Positions 33,430-41,277 of a DNA stretch of 64,000 nucleotides are shown piece by piece. Below the pieces are notes generated by a model. It was not told the DNA's origin and searched no databases. It was given only the letters and a program-made list of their open reading frames with translations. Numbering within the stretch: the stretch's first letter is position 1; each line of letters opens with the position of its first letter. The DNA is from RH-AL1 sp965198495 (GTDB lineage: Bacteria; Pseudomonadota; Alphaproteobacteria; Rhizobiales; Beijerinckiaceae), in NCBI GenBank assembly GCA_965198495.1, contig CBDAPL010000001.1, positions 3,286,001 to 3,350,000 on the forward strand. Direction: 5' to 3'. The position numbers and the translations under genes were made by a program.

Positions 33430-33473
33430 TTGCGAGAGACGGTGATCGCGCGGATTGTCGATAAGGGGCGCAC

Positions 33474-34229
33474 GTGAGCGGAAGGCGAGGCGCGGCGCTG
33501 GTGACGGGTGCCGCGCGGCGGATCGGCCTGACGGTCGCGACCCGGCTTGCCGAAGACGGCTACAGCGTGGCCCTGCATACCAGCGCGACATCGCAGGACA
33601 AGGCGCGGACCGAGGCCGCGCGTCTCTCGGCGCGGGGGCTCGACGTCCGCGTCCTCGTGGCCGACCTCGCCGACCCGGCGGCCTGCGGGCGTCTCGTCGG
33701 ACAGGCCCGCGACGAACTCGGCGCGCTTCGGCTTCTCGTCAACAACGCGGCGGTTTTCGAAGCCGACAGCGTCGAGGCACTGGATATGGCGATCTGGGAC
33801 CGCCATTTCGCCGTCAATCTGCGCGCGCCCGTGCTGCTGGCGCAGGCCTTCGCCAGGCAGGCGGAAGACGGGGCCGCGGTCGTCAACATCATCGACCAGA
33901 GGGTGCTCCGGCCGACCCCGCAGTTCTTCTCCTACACGCTCGCGAAATCCGCGCTCTGGACGGCGACGCGAACGATGGCGCAGGCTTTGGCCGAGCGCGG
34001 CGTACGGGTCAACGCGGTTGGTCCCGGTCCCACGCTCCCGAACGCGACGGATGGTGAGACCGGCTTCAGCAAGGAGGCCGAGGGCGTGCCGCTGCATCGC
34101 CCGGTCGATCCCGAGGAGATCGCCGCCGCCGTCCTCTACCTCGCCAACGCGCGCGGCGTGACGGGCCAGATGATCGCCGTCGATGCCGGCCAGCACCTCG
34201 GCTGGCGCACGCCTGACGTCGTGGGTTAG
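33474..34229 (+). CDS. SDR-family oxidoreductase (pteridine reductase/FolM-like)
   Basis: A 251-residue short-chain dehydrogenase. The cofactor motif is ALVTGAARRIGLTVA, where the ARRIG form favours NADPH as in pteridine and dihydromonapterin reductases. NNAAVF and the catalytic YTLAK (SYTLAKSALWT) follow. In Hyphomicrobiales such a gene is often near folate genes; none is seen here, so the substrate stays open. The start is GTG. Neighbouring genes give no pathway hint. Confidence 0.85.
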   Translation: MSGRRGAALVTGAARRIGLTVATRLAEDGYSVALHTSATSQDKARTEAARLSARGLDVRVLVADLADPAACGRLVGQARDELGALRLLVNNAAVFEADSVEALDMAIWDRHFAVNLRAPVLLAQAFARQAEDGAAVVNIIDQRVLRPTPQFFSYTLAKSALWTATRTMAQALAERGVRVNAVGPGPTLPNATDGETGFSKEAEGVPLHRPVDPEEIAAAVLYLANARGVTGQMIAVDAGQHLGWRTPDVVG

Positions 34230-34483
34230 ATGTATAACTTACGCTACGGCAAGCATAGACATCCAGAAAGACGCCGCTAAGCTCCGATGCTTTCACGCGC
34301 CATTTTCAAATCGAAGATCGATGCAATCCGCTCAAGCAAATTATCAGAACGACAGGCGGCCGCTACTGCATATCTTGAATATAAGCCGTATTGCTTTAAG
34401 CTGGTGATTCGATCTTCAGGGAGGTCGAGCTGACGCTCAGACCGCATGAAATCCTGTCTCTCGCGACGAAGGAAGGCACCTCC

Positions 34484-34672
34484 ATGTTCCGAGAATTCCT
34501 GAAAGACGATGGTGTAACGCTGATCCAGTTCAACGTCGCTCTCGTGCGACGCATCGAGTCGATGAGCAATGGCCGGATGGGAAAGCCGGTGGTCCGTGTC
34601 TGGTTCGACAAGACGGACTTCATCGACATCCTCGGCAAGATCGATGATGTGGGACGAGCACTGAATTGTTGA
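34484..34672 (+). CDS. small hypothetical protein (62 aa)
   Basis: Starts at ATG 34484, preceded by AAGGAAGG seven bases away. It encodes a soluble-looking peptide (FREFLKDDGVTLIQFNVALVRRIE, VVRVWFDKTDFIDILGKID). The frame is open upstream to about 34418, and a GGGAGG lies before a CTG at 34430, so a longer product is conceivable. No family is recognised. The 254-base gap upstream is AT-richer than its neighbours and holds no other gene I can support. Confidence 0.5.
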   Translation: MFREFLKDDGVTLIQFNVALVRRIESMSNGRMGKPVVRVWFDKTDFIDILGKIDDVGRALNC

Positions 34673-34702
34673 TCCGCCAGCGCACCGCGTCTCGAGGCAT
34701 GT

Positions 34703-35464
34703 TTACGACACCGGCGGCACGTTGACGACGCGGAGCGACGCCGGGCCGAATACGATGGCGACCTCGTCGGCGTTCAGCGGACGCCATTCGCCCGCTCCCA
34801 GGTCGTCGGGCAGCGCGAGGCCGCCGATGCTCTCGCGATGGAGCGCCTCGACATGGTTGCCGAGCGCGGCGAACATGCGACGGACCTGATGATAGCGGCC
34901 TTCCCCGATCGTCAGCACCGCCTCGGTCGGGCCGACGACCTCCAGCACCGCCGGCAGCAGAGGCTTGGTCTCGCCCTTGAGCATCAAGGTGCCCTCGGCG
35001 AAGCGCGCCGCCTCCTCGCCGCCTAGCGGTCGGGCGAGGCGGGCACGGTAGCGCTTGGGCAGATGCGTCTTCGGCGCGATGATCCGGTGCAGCAGCGCAC
35101 CGTCGTCGGTGAGGAGCAGCAGACCGGAGGTCTCCTTGTCGAGGCGCCCCACCGTGGAGAGCGGCGGGTCGCGTCGCCGCCAGCGCCCGGGCAGCAGATC
35201 ATGGACGAGCGGGCCGGCCTCCTCGCGCGAACAGGTCATGCCGACCGGCTTGTTCATCATCAAGACGAGACCCGGCAGGGGATCGAGCGCCTCGCCGTCG
35301 ACGGTCACGCGCGCGACTTCGGCCTCGCTGAGCTTTCGCTCGGCCGCCTCGAGCACCGCGCCGTCGAGCCGCAATCGGCCGTTTCGCGCGGCCATGTGGA
35401 TCTCGCGGCGCGAGCCGTAGCCGAGGTTGGCGAGCAGCTTGTCGAGACGCACCGCGCCGCTCAA
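34703..35464 (-). CDS. rRNA pseudouridine synthase, RsuA/RluB/RluE/RluF family
   Basis: Converts specific uridines in rRNA to pseudouridine. The N-terminal S4 RNA-binding domain is VRLDKLLANLGYGSRREIHMAARNGRLRLDGA, and the catalytic motif with the essential Asp is STVGRLDKETSGLLLLT. The C-terminal EGRYHQVRRMFAALGNHVEALHRESIGGLAL is also typical. At 253 residues it resembles RsuA/RluE more than RluB, but the target uridine cannot be assigned. It is likely in one unit with the rsmC-like gene 28 bases upstream. Confidence 0.92.
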   Translation of the reverse strand: MSGAVRLDKLLANLGYGSRREIHMAARNGRLRLDGAVLEAAERKLSEAEVARVTVDGEALDPLPGLVLMMNKPVGMTCSREEAGPLVHDLLPGRWRRRDPPLSTVGRLDKETSGLLLLTDDGALLHRIIAPKTHLPKRYRARLARPLGGEEAARFAEGTLMLKGETKPLLPAVLEVVGPTEAVLTIGEGRYHQVRRMFAALGNHVEALHRESIGGLALPDDLGAGEWRPLNADEVAIVFGPASLRVVNVPPVS

Positions 35465-35492
35465 GCGGGCGCCTGTCCCGGGCGCTCCCGCC

Positions 35493-36419
35493 TCACTTCT
35501 GCGCCTCGATGATCTTGAAGCCGTGCGCCTCGATCAGCGGGTTGACCCGCTTGAACAGCGGCTTCAGCACCGCCTCGTAGGGCAGGTGGCGATTGGCGGT
35601 CAGCCACAAGCGGCCCCCGACGCGCAGCGCTTCCGCGGCCTGGCGGATGAAGACCTGCCCCAGGCTTTTGTCTTCCTGGCCGGCGGCATGGAACGGCGGG
35701 TTCATGACCACGAAGTCGAGCCCGGCAAGCCCCGTCGCGCGCTTCACGTCGGCCCAGGCGAAATGCGCGCGCGCGTCGTCGACGTTGCGTCGCGCGGCGG
35801 CGATCGCGCGGCGGTCGTTATCGACGAGGTCGAGGCGCGTGACCTTCGCGCTGGCGAGCACGCCGTGCGCCAACACGCCGATGCCGCAGCCGAAATCCGC
35901 GCCGCGCCCAGCGAGCGCCGGCAGTGCCTCCAAGAGGAGCGCCGTGCCGGGATCGATACGGTTCCAGCTGAAGATGCCGGGTTGCGACCACAGGCCGAGA
36001 TCTTCGAGGCGGCGCGGCGCGCCTTGCGCCAACGCGTCCTCTATCCCGGTGAGCGCGGGCGGCCGCTGGCCGACGCAGACGCGATGATGACGCTTCGGGC
36101 TGTCGAGGACGGCGCAGCCGAAGCCCTCGAGTTCTTTGGCGAGACGCGAACCGCCCATGTGCTTGGGCGCCAACACCGTGAACGGCGCCTCGGGCGCGAG
36201 GGCGCGCAGCATGGCGGCGATATCGTGACGGCGCTCGATCGTCCCGGGCGCGGCCAACATGACCATGCTGGCGAGCGAGGCCGGCACGGCGTCGGCAAGC
36301 GGGCCAGCGCCGCCGGGAAGCAGCGGCGAGTATTGTGTCGTCCCCGCCGCGACGTCTACCAGGTCGGTGGGCGGAAGGCCGAACAGGCCGCGGATGAGAG
36401 GCGAGGAGAACTCTTCCAT
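35493..36419 (-). CDS. class I SAM-dependent rRNA methyltransferase, RsmC/RlmG-like
   Basis: A 308-residue protein with a degenerate N-terminal methyltransferase-like domain and a catalytic C-terminal domain. SAM motif I is RGADFGCGIGVLAHGVL, followed by LDLVDNDRRAIAAA, and the catalytic NPPF motif in LDFVVMNPPFHAAG, as in enzymes that methylate exocyclic amino groups of guanine in rRNA. The ATG at 36417-36419 is preferred; the frame opens to 36497. The RNA target (16S or 23S) is not decided. Confidence 0.88.
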   Translation of the reverse strand: MEEFSSPLIRGLFGLPPTDLVDVAAGTTQYSPLLPGGAGPLADAVPASLASMVMLAAPGTIERRHDIAAMLRALAPEAPFTVLAPKHMGGSRLAKELEGFGCAVLDSPKRHHRVCVGQRPPALTGIEDALAQGAPRRLEDLGLWSQPGIFSWNRIDPGTALLLEALPALAGRGADFGCGIGVLAHGVLASAKVTRLDLVDNDRRAIAAARRNVDDARAHFAWADVKRATGLAGLDFVVMNPPFHAAGQEDKSLGQVFIRQAAEALRVGGRLWLTANRHLPYEAVLKPLFKRVNPLIEAHGFKIIEAQK

Positions 36420-36534
36420 GGCGGCCGCATAGCATGCGCAACCCGATGTCGGCGACGATGTCTCCGCTTTTCCGGAAGCAGGTCCGGCAGCGCCCAAGGT
36501 TGGTGTGGCAGCCGAGGCGGTCTATAAAGCCGTC

Positions 36535-37788
36535 ATGATCGGTTCTTATCGCCAAGCTCGTGCCGTGTGCGGCGCCGGTACCGCCGTCGGGCTGGCCAGA
36601 CGCCTCATCGTCTTGGTCGCGCTTTGCGCGCCTCTCGCCGGACTGGGCTCATCGTCGGCCTCGGCGCAGAGTTTCGGTTTCTTCGGCAACCTTTTCGGCG
36701 GCGGTCGGCCGCAACAGGCGCCACCAAACTACCCGGACGGATACGGCGCGGGATCCGGGTATCGCGATCCTAACGTGTATGGCCCGCGCCACACCTATGC
36801 GCCGCGCGCGCACGTGCGGCGCCATCCGCCGCCGATGGAACAGGCGAAGGAACCGGCGAAGGAGAAGGCTCCGGCGAAGAACGCGACGATGTTCGTCGAT
36901 GTCTTCGGCGACGCGCTGGGGCAGCAACTCGCGAACGGCCTCGATGACGCGCTGAGCGATCGCGCGGAGGTCGGCGTGCTGCACAAGGCACGTGGCTCGA
37001 GCGGCCTCGTGTCAGCCGAGATCGTCGATTGGCCGAAGACGATCGACGCCCTGCTCGACGGCAAGGACAGGATCGACGTCGCCGTGATGATGATCGGCTC
37101 CAATGACCGCCAAGCGATCCAGGACGACGGTAAAAGCTTTGCCGTCGGGTCGAACGAATGGAGTGCCATCTACAGGAAACGCGTGCTGGCGATCGACGAG
37201 GCCTTCCGCAAGAAAGGCGTTCCTTTGATCTGGGTCGGCGTACCGATCATCAAGAACAGCGATTTCGCCGATGACATGGCCGCCTTCAACGACATCTACC
37301 GGGAGGCGGCGGCGAAGACCGGGGCGACCTATGTGGACACGTGGGAGGCTTTCAGCGACGACAACGGCGATTTCAACGCCTTCGGTCCCGACATAAACGG
37401 TCAGACGGTGAGGCTGCGCGCGGCGGACGGGATCTACTTCACCAGGGCCGGCGCCCGCAAACTCGCCCATTTCGTCGAGGCCCATGTCCGCCGCGACCTC
37501 GACGGCAAGGGACCGCCCCCCGTTGCCCCGAGCGTACCGCCATCCGACATCGCCACGCTCGGCGACGCGAAGAAGGCCAGCGGCGAGCCGGCGCCCGCCG
37601 TGAAGCCCGAAGTCGGGCCTATCAACAATCTCGGGCAGCTGCCGAGCGCCGCGAACGGCGAACTCGCGCGTGTCGCCGCGCACGAGGCGCGACCCGAACG
37701 TCCGTTCGGCAACGGCGAGCCGCAAGCCGCGCCCATTGGCCGGGCGGATAATCTGCGCTGGCCCGCCTCGATGATGCCGCAGCCCTGA
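36535..37788 (+). CDS. secreted DUF459 / SGNH-hydrolase-like protein
   Basis: A 417-residue exported protein with an N-terminal hydrophobic signal (RRLIVLVALCAPLAGLGSSSASAQ), a Gly/Pro/Tyr-rich linker and a DUF459 domain from about residue 105. SGNH-like blocks are recognisable: VFGDALGQQLANGL (block I), MMIGSNDRQ (block III with its Asn) and DGIYFTRAGARKLAHFV (block V). The catalytic Ser and His positions read Ala and Tyr here, so hydrolase activity is doubtful. A Pro-rich tail follows. It sits just before two L,D-transpeptidase genes, which suggests a cell-envelope role. The start ATG at 36535 is chosen over a GTG at 36505. Confidence 0.82.
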   Translation: MIGSYRQARAVCGAGTAVGLARRLIVLVALCAPLAGLGSSSASAQSFGFFGNLFGGGRPQQAPPNYPDGYGAGSGYRDPNVYGPRHTYAPRAHVRRHPPPMEQAKEPAKEKAPAKNATMFVDVFGDALGQQLANGLDDALSDRAEVGVLHKARGSSGLVSAEIVDWPKTIDALLDGKDRIDVAVMMIGSNDRQAIQDDGKSFAVGSNEWSAIYRKRVLAIDEAFRKKGVPLIWVGVPIIKNSDFADDMAAFNDIYREAAAKTGATYVDTWEAFSDDNGDFNAFGPDINGQTVRLRAADGIYFTRAGARKLAHFVEAHVRRDLDGKGPPPVAPSVPPSDIATLGDAKKASGEPAPAVKPEVGPINNLGQLPSAANGELARVAAHEARPERPFGNGEPQAAPIGRADNLRWPASMMPQP

Positions 37789-37852
37789 CTGAGACAATTC
37801 GCGCACTGGCAAGGAACAAAGCTGCAGCTTCGGCGTTATTTGGCCACAATGT

Positions 37853-37873
37853 CGGACACGCGTGGGGTGTCCG
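37853..37873. promoter_or_regulatory. 7-bp inverted repeat before the first L,D-transpeptidase gene
   Basis: CGGACAC and GTGTCCG flank a 7-base spacer, 19 bases upstream of the ATG at 37893. It could be a regulator site, or a hairpin in the leader that ends the DUF459 message; no T-run follows. Confidence 0.4.
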
Positions 37874-37892
37874 CATAGCCGAGGGGTCGGTC

Positions 37893-38516
37893 ATGACGGG
37901 GTTCAAGGCGCTCAGGAGCGGCGTTGCCGCCGCTACCATCACGATGTTCATCGCCGGACAGGCGCATGCCGCGCAAGGGCTGGATCTCGGCGCGCTTTTC
38001 GCGCCGGCGCAGCCGCTCCAGCAGGCTAGTGTGCCGACCGACCTGCAGGTCGCCCCCCGCGCTCCGGGCATGACGCACGTCACCATGAAGGATCCGACGG
38101 AAGAGCGGCCCGGTACGATCACCGTGGACACGAAGAATCGCTGGCTCTATCTGTCGATGGAGAACGGCGAGGCCATGCGTTACGACATTGGTGTCGGGCG
38201 CGATGGGTTCGCCTGGTCGGGCCAGGCCTACATCGGCCGCCGCGCCGAATGGCCGACCTGGACGCCACCCTCCGACATGCTGAAGCGCCGACCCGATATC
38301 CCACACTTCATGAAGGGCGGCATCGACAACCCGCTCGGCGCCCGCGCCATGTACCTGTACAATGGCAAGGGCGACACGATGTTTCGCATCCATGGCACCA
38401 ACGAGCCGGACACGATCGGCCAGGCCGTATCGTCGGGCTGCATCCGGCTTCTCAATGCCGATGTCATCGACCTCTACAATCGCGTGAAGGTCGGCGCGCG
38501 CGTCGTGGTGCTGTAG
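37893..38516 (+). CDS. L,D-transpeptidase (YkuD domain), copy 1
   Basis: A 207-residue exported enzyme predicted to make 3-3 cross-links in peptidoglycan or attach proteins to it. A signal peptide ends near AGQAHAAQG. The YkuD domain covers ERPGTITVDTKNRWLYL to the end, with the catalytic motif IHGTNEPDTIGQAVSSGCIRLL containing the nucleophile Cys. GAGGGG lies before the ATG. A paralogue follows 157 bases after a terminator, with near-identical motifs. Confidence 0.93.
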   Translation: MTGFKALRSGVAAATITMFIAGQAHAAQGLDLGALFAPAQPLQQASVPTDLQVAPRAPGMTHVTMKDPTEERPGTITVDTKNRWLYLSMENGEAMRYDIGVGRDGFAWSGQAYIGRRAEWPTWTPPSDMLKRRPDIPHFMKGGIDNPLGARAMYLYNGKGDTMFRIHGTNEPDTIGQAVSSGCIRLLNADVIDLYNRVKVGARVVVL

Positions 38517-38567
38517 GCTCGCGGCTCCGAAGTCGTGCCTCGATTCAAGTCCGTTAACATCGACGGG

Positions 38568-38594
38568 AGCGGCCTCGGGCATCGAGGCCGCTTT
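38568..38594 (+). terminator. intrinsic terminator-like hairpin after the first L,D-transpeptidase gene
   Basis: AGCGGCCTCG and CGAGGCCGCT form a perfect 10-base-pair stem with a 5-base loop, followed by a short T stretch (TTTCCC context). The weak T-run suggests partial termination. Confidence 0.7.
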
Positions 38595-38672
38595 CCCACT
38601 TTCGCCTTTTTCATTGCCGAAGGATGACGGATCTCGCGGCATGGCGAGCACTCTGTCGCGTAGGTAATCGAG

Positions 38673-39449
38673 ATGGTCCGCGGATTGGTTTGGGCGACAA
38701 CGCTAGCGCTGGGCATCGCCACGGTCTGCGCGAGCACCGCGTTCGCGCAATATCGCGGCTACGGGTACAGCTACAATGGCGCTCCCGACTATTACGATGG
38801 CGCGGGCGCCGGTTACGATCCCTATTATGCGCCGCCGCGGCAGGTGCCACTTCAGGCGCGACCCGACGGCTACGGCAGGCCGCAAAGCTACGATCCCGCC
38901 CAAGGCTACAATCAAGCGCCCGAGCCGCTCTACGTCGATCCGCAGAATGGCGGACGGGATCGGCCACCGAGCGACTATGATCTTGGTGAGAACGCCAATC
39001 GCAGGACCATGGCGGAGGTGGCGAACCCGACCCGCGAGGGTCCCGGCACGATCGTCATCGACACGGCGTCGCGTCATCTCTACCTCGTCGAGCAGAACGG
39101 CCGCGCGCTCCAGTACGGCATCGGCGTCGGACGCGAAGGCTTCGCCTGGAAGGGTGAAGCCCGGGTCGAGCGCAAGGCCGAATGGCCGGGCTGGACACCG
39201 CCCAACGACATGCTCAAGCGCCGGCCCGACCTGCCGACGCACATGGAAGGCGGCATCGATAACCCGCTCGGCGCGCGCGCGATGTACCTTTTCAAGGGCA
39301 ACAAGGATACGATGTTCCGCATTCATGGCACCAACGAACCCGACACGATCGGCAAGGCTGTCTCGTCGGGCTGCATCCGCATGATGAACGCTGACGTCAT
39401 CGATCTCTACCAGCGCGTTCCGGTCGGGACCAAGGTCAAGGTCCTCTAG
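38673..39449 (+). CDS. L,D-transpeptidase (YkuD domain), copy 2
   Basis: A 258-residue paralogue of the preceding gene. A signal peptide (VWATTLALGIATVCASTAFAQ) is followed by a Tyr/Pro/Gly-rich linker of about 85 residues that the first copy lacks, and then the YkuD domain from GPGTIVIDTASRHLYLVEQ. The catalytic motif IHGTNEPDTIGKAVSSGCIRMM is intact. The two catalytic domains are very similar, pointing to tandem duplication. Convergent with the downstream hydrolase gene. Confidence 0.93.
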   Translation: MVRGLVWATTLALGIATVCASTAFAQYRGYGYSYNGAPDYYDGAGAGYDPYYAPPRQVPLQARPDGYGRPQSYDPAQGYNQAPEPLYVDPQNGGRDRPPSDYDLGENANRRTMAEVANPTREGPGTIVIDTASRHLYLVEQNGRALQYGIGVGREGFAWKGEARVERKAEWPGWTPPNDMLKRRPDLPTHMEGGIDNPLGARAMYLFKGNKDTMFRIHGTNEPDTIGKAVSSGCIRMMNADVIDLYQRVPVGTKVKVL

Positions 39450-39517
39450 GACGATCCAGACCCGGTGATCTCTGGGCCGCTTTCAGGCGGCGTGCGCCGT
39501 CCGTGCGGCACCATGGT

Positions 39518-40531
39518 TCAGGCCGGGTCCGCGCCGGCGGTCGCCAGCAAGGCGGTCTTCGGAAGCTTTTGGGCGGACGGCTCCGGCGTCGCCGCCACGG
39601 CCTCGAAACCGGGTATGAAGGCATCGAACGCCGCCCAGAACTGCCGAACGATGTCGTCGCTCTCCATGATCAGCTGGTGACGCGCCTCCGGGATGGTGAT
39701 GCATCGGCCGGCCTTGAGGCGCAGCGCGAACCTTTCGGTCGCGGCGGTATCGATGATGCGGTCCGCGCCAGCGGCAACGATCAAGATGGGGGTCTGCGTC
39801 TCGACGGCGAACGCGGGGTCGGCGAAACGCTCGACGAGCCGGAAGGCGCCGGCCAGCCAGCGGATCGTCGGGGCGCCGACGGCCAAGGCCGGAAGGTCGG
39901 ACATGGCTTTGGAGAGCCGCACGAACTGCCGGTCGCTCGAGGTCAGGATGTTGTTCTCGAAACTTCGCGTGAAGATCGATTCCTCGCTGCCTTTCGGGAT
40001 CAGGCTGGTGCCGAGCCCGAGCGCGTCGCAAAGCCATGTCAGACGTTTGGCGACCTTCAGGTAGCGCAGCCTGATGCCGATCATCGGCGCGGACAATATC
40101 ATCCGCTCGAACGGGGACGTGCCGTCGTGCGCCTGATCGAGCAGGATCGCCGCGCCCATGGAATGGCCGAGCGCGAACCACGGCCGCCGGGCGAACGGAA
40201 CGATCACCTGGTTCTCCAGGGCCTCCAGATCGAGCCTGTAAGCCGCGAAAGAGGAGACGTAGCCGCGCCGGGCCTCGGCGATCTCGCGGTCGGATTGCCC
40301 CTGCCCGCGCCAGTCCATGATGATGACGTCGAAGCGCCGCTCCAGCAGCGCGGCGATGATCTCGAAATATTCCTCGATGAACTCGCTGCGGCCCATCGCG
40401 ATCGTGACGCTGCCGCGCGGGCTTCGCGCGATCCAGCGCGCCACGCGCAAGGTGAGACCGTCACGCGTACGGACCGCCGAGACGATCGGATCGGGCGGCA
40501 TCGGATTACCGGGTGTGGCGAAGAGGTCCAT
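39518..40531 (-). CDS. alpha/beta hydrolase, lysophospholipase / monoacylglycerol-lipase-like
   Basis: A 337-residue serine hydrolase related to lysophospholipase L2 (PldB). The nucleophile elbow is WFALGHSMGAAILL; WRGQGQSDR is the family segment before it; the acid lies in VAAGADRIIDT and the His in IPEARHQLIMES. The ATG at 40529-40531 is preferred over an upstream start at 40672, which would run into the divergent hsp20 promoter. No signal peptide is seen. The substrate is inferred only from the family. Confidence 0.88.
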   Translation of the reverse strand: MDLFATPGNPMPPDPIVSAVRTRDGLTLRVARWIARSPRGSVTIAMGRSEFIEEYFEIIAALLERRFDVIIMDWRGQGQSDREIAEARRGYVSSFAAYRLDLEALENQVIVPFARRPWFALGHSMGAAILLDQAHDGTSPFERMILSAPMIGIRLRYLKVAKRLTWLCDALGLGTSLIPKGSEESIFTRSFENNILTSSDRQFVRLSKAMSDLPALAVGAPTIRWLAGAFRLVERFADPAFAVETQTPILIVAAGADRIIDTAATERFALRLKAGRCITIPEARHQLIMESDDIVRQFWAAFDAFIPGFEAVAATPEPSAQKLPKTALLATAGADPA

Positions 40532-40607
40532 ATGGGCAGGTATACCTGAGTGGGTCACGCACCGTGCCAGCGGCGATCGTGCGCTATTGAGATGAGGGTG
40601 GTGAGGT

Positions 40608-40635
40608 CTTGCGCCTTCTCGCGGCGCACTTATTT
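40608..40635 (+). promoter_or_regulatory. RpoH (heat-shock sigma)-type promoter for hsp20
   Basis: CTTG at 40608-40611 and CTTATTT at 40629-40635 are separated by 17 bases. This fits the alphaproteobacterial RpoH pattern (CTTGxxx, 11-15 bases, CYTATNT). Transcription from it would give a leader of about 90 bases holding the thermometer described next. Confidence 0.55.
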
Positions 40636-40676
40636 GAGGTTCGCGCGGTCCATACGGACGCGCAATGCACAAGACA

Positions 40677-40731
40677 TGCTGGCTCTTCGAGCAGCACTGT
40701 CTCCATGTCGCTTCTTCAGGAGGATGTGTCT
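40677..40731 (+). ncRNA. ROSE-like RNA thermometer in the hsp20 leader
   Basis: The leader ends with TCGCT (40708-40712) facing the ribosome site AGGAGGA (40718-40724). ROSE elements use the strand UYGCU to close the Shine-Dalgarno sequence with a G-G mismatch, and the spacing here allows that hairpin. A further stem, TGCT-g-GCTC with GAGC-AGCA (40677-40696, one bulge, 3-base loop), precedes it, as in the multi-hairpin ROSE plan. Melting at high temperature would release the ribosome site for the ATG at 40732. Confidence 0.65.
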
Positions 40732-41211
40732 ATGCGCCAATACGATCTGTCGCCACTTTACCGTACGACCGTCGGTTTCGATCGGCTCTTCACGATCATC
40801 GACCAGATATCGAGCGCCGACGCCGTCGCCGGCTACCCACCCTACAACATCGAGCGTACCGGTGAGCACGCCTATCGCATTAGCGTGGCCGTCGCGGGCT
40901 TCGCCGAAGGCGATCTCTTCATCGAGTCCCGCGAGAACACGTTGTCGATCCGCGGTTCCAAGGATGCTCAGCCGGCGAACGGCGAGCCCGCCAACAGCAA
41001 CCTCAAGCGTGAGGTCCTGCACCAGGGGATCGCGGCGCGTGCCTTCGAGCGGCGCTTCCAACTCGCCGACCATGTCCAGGTCCTGGGCGCGAGCCTCGAG
41101 CACGGCCTGCTTCATGTCGATCTCGTGCGCGAGATCCCGGAGGCGCAAAAGCCGCGTCGCATCGAGATCGGCAGCGTCCATGCGAAAGTCGAGACGACGA
41201 AGGCCGCCTGA
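40732..41211 (+). CDS. Hsp20-family small heat-shock protein
   Basis: A 159-residue ATP-independent chaperone of the IbpA/HspA class that holds unfolded proteins. It begins MRQYDLSPLYRTTVGFDRLF, which is typical, and contains the alpha-crystallin domain YPPYNIERTGEHAYRISVAVAGF to ERRFQLADHVQVLGASLEHGLLHVDLVREIPE. The ATG 7 bases after AGGAGGA is used; an ATG at 40705 lies inside the thermometer hairpin and is unlikely. The leader carries an RpoH-like promoter and ROSE-like element, and a strong terminator follows. Confidence 0.95.
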   Translation: MRQYDLSPLYRTTVGFDRLFTIIDQISSADAVAGYPPYNIERTGEHAYRISVAVAGFAEGDLFIESRENTLSIRGSKDAQPANGEPANSNLKREVLHQGIAARAFERRFQLADHVQVLGASLEHGLLHVDLVREIPEAQKPRRIEIGSVHAKVETTKAA

Positions 41212-41241
41212 CCGTTCTTCGGTCCGGGCGATCGCGATCTG

Positions 41242-41265
41242 AGGGCGCCCATCGGGCGCCCTTTT
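41242..41265 (+). terminator. intrinsic terminator after hsp20
   Basis: AGGGCGCCC, ATC loop, GGGCGCCCT, then TTT. Nine base pairs and a T-run make a strong terminator for hsp20; it may also help end the converging lytic transglycosylase message. Confidence 0.85.
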
Positions 41266-41277
41266 CATATTCTGGGG

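Noticed and set aside
39476..39491. GCCGC / GCGGC stem as terminator after the second L,D-transpeptidase gene
   Set aside because: Only five base pairs and no T-run on the proper side.
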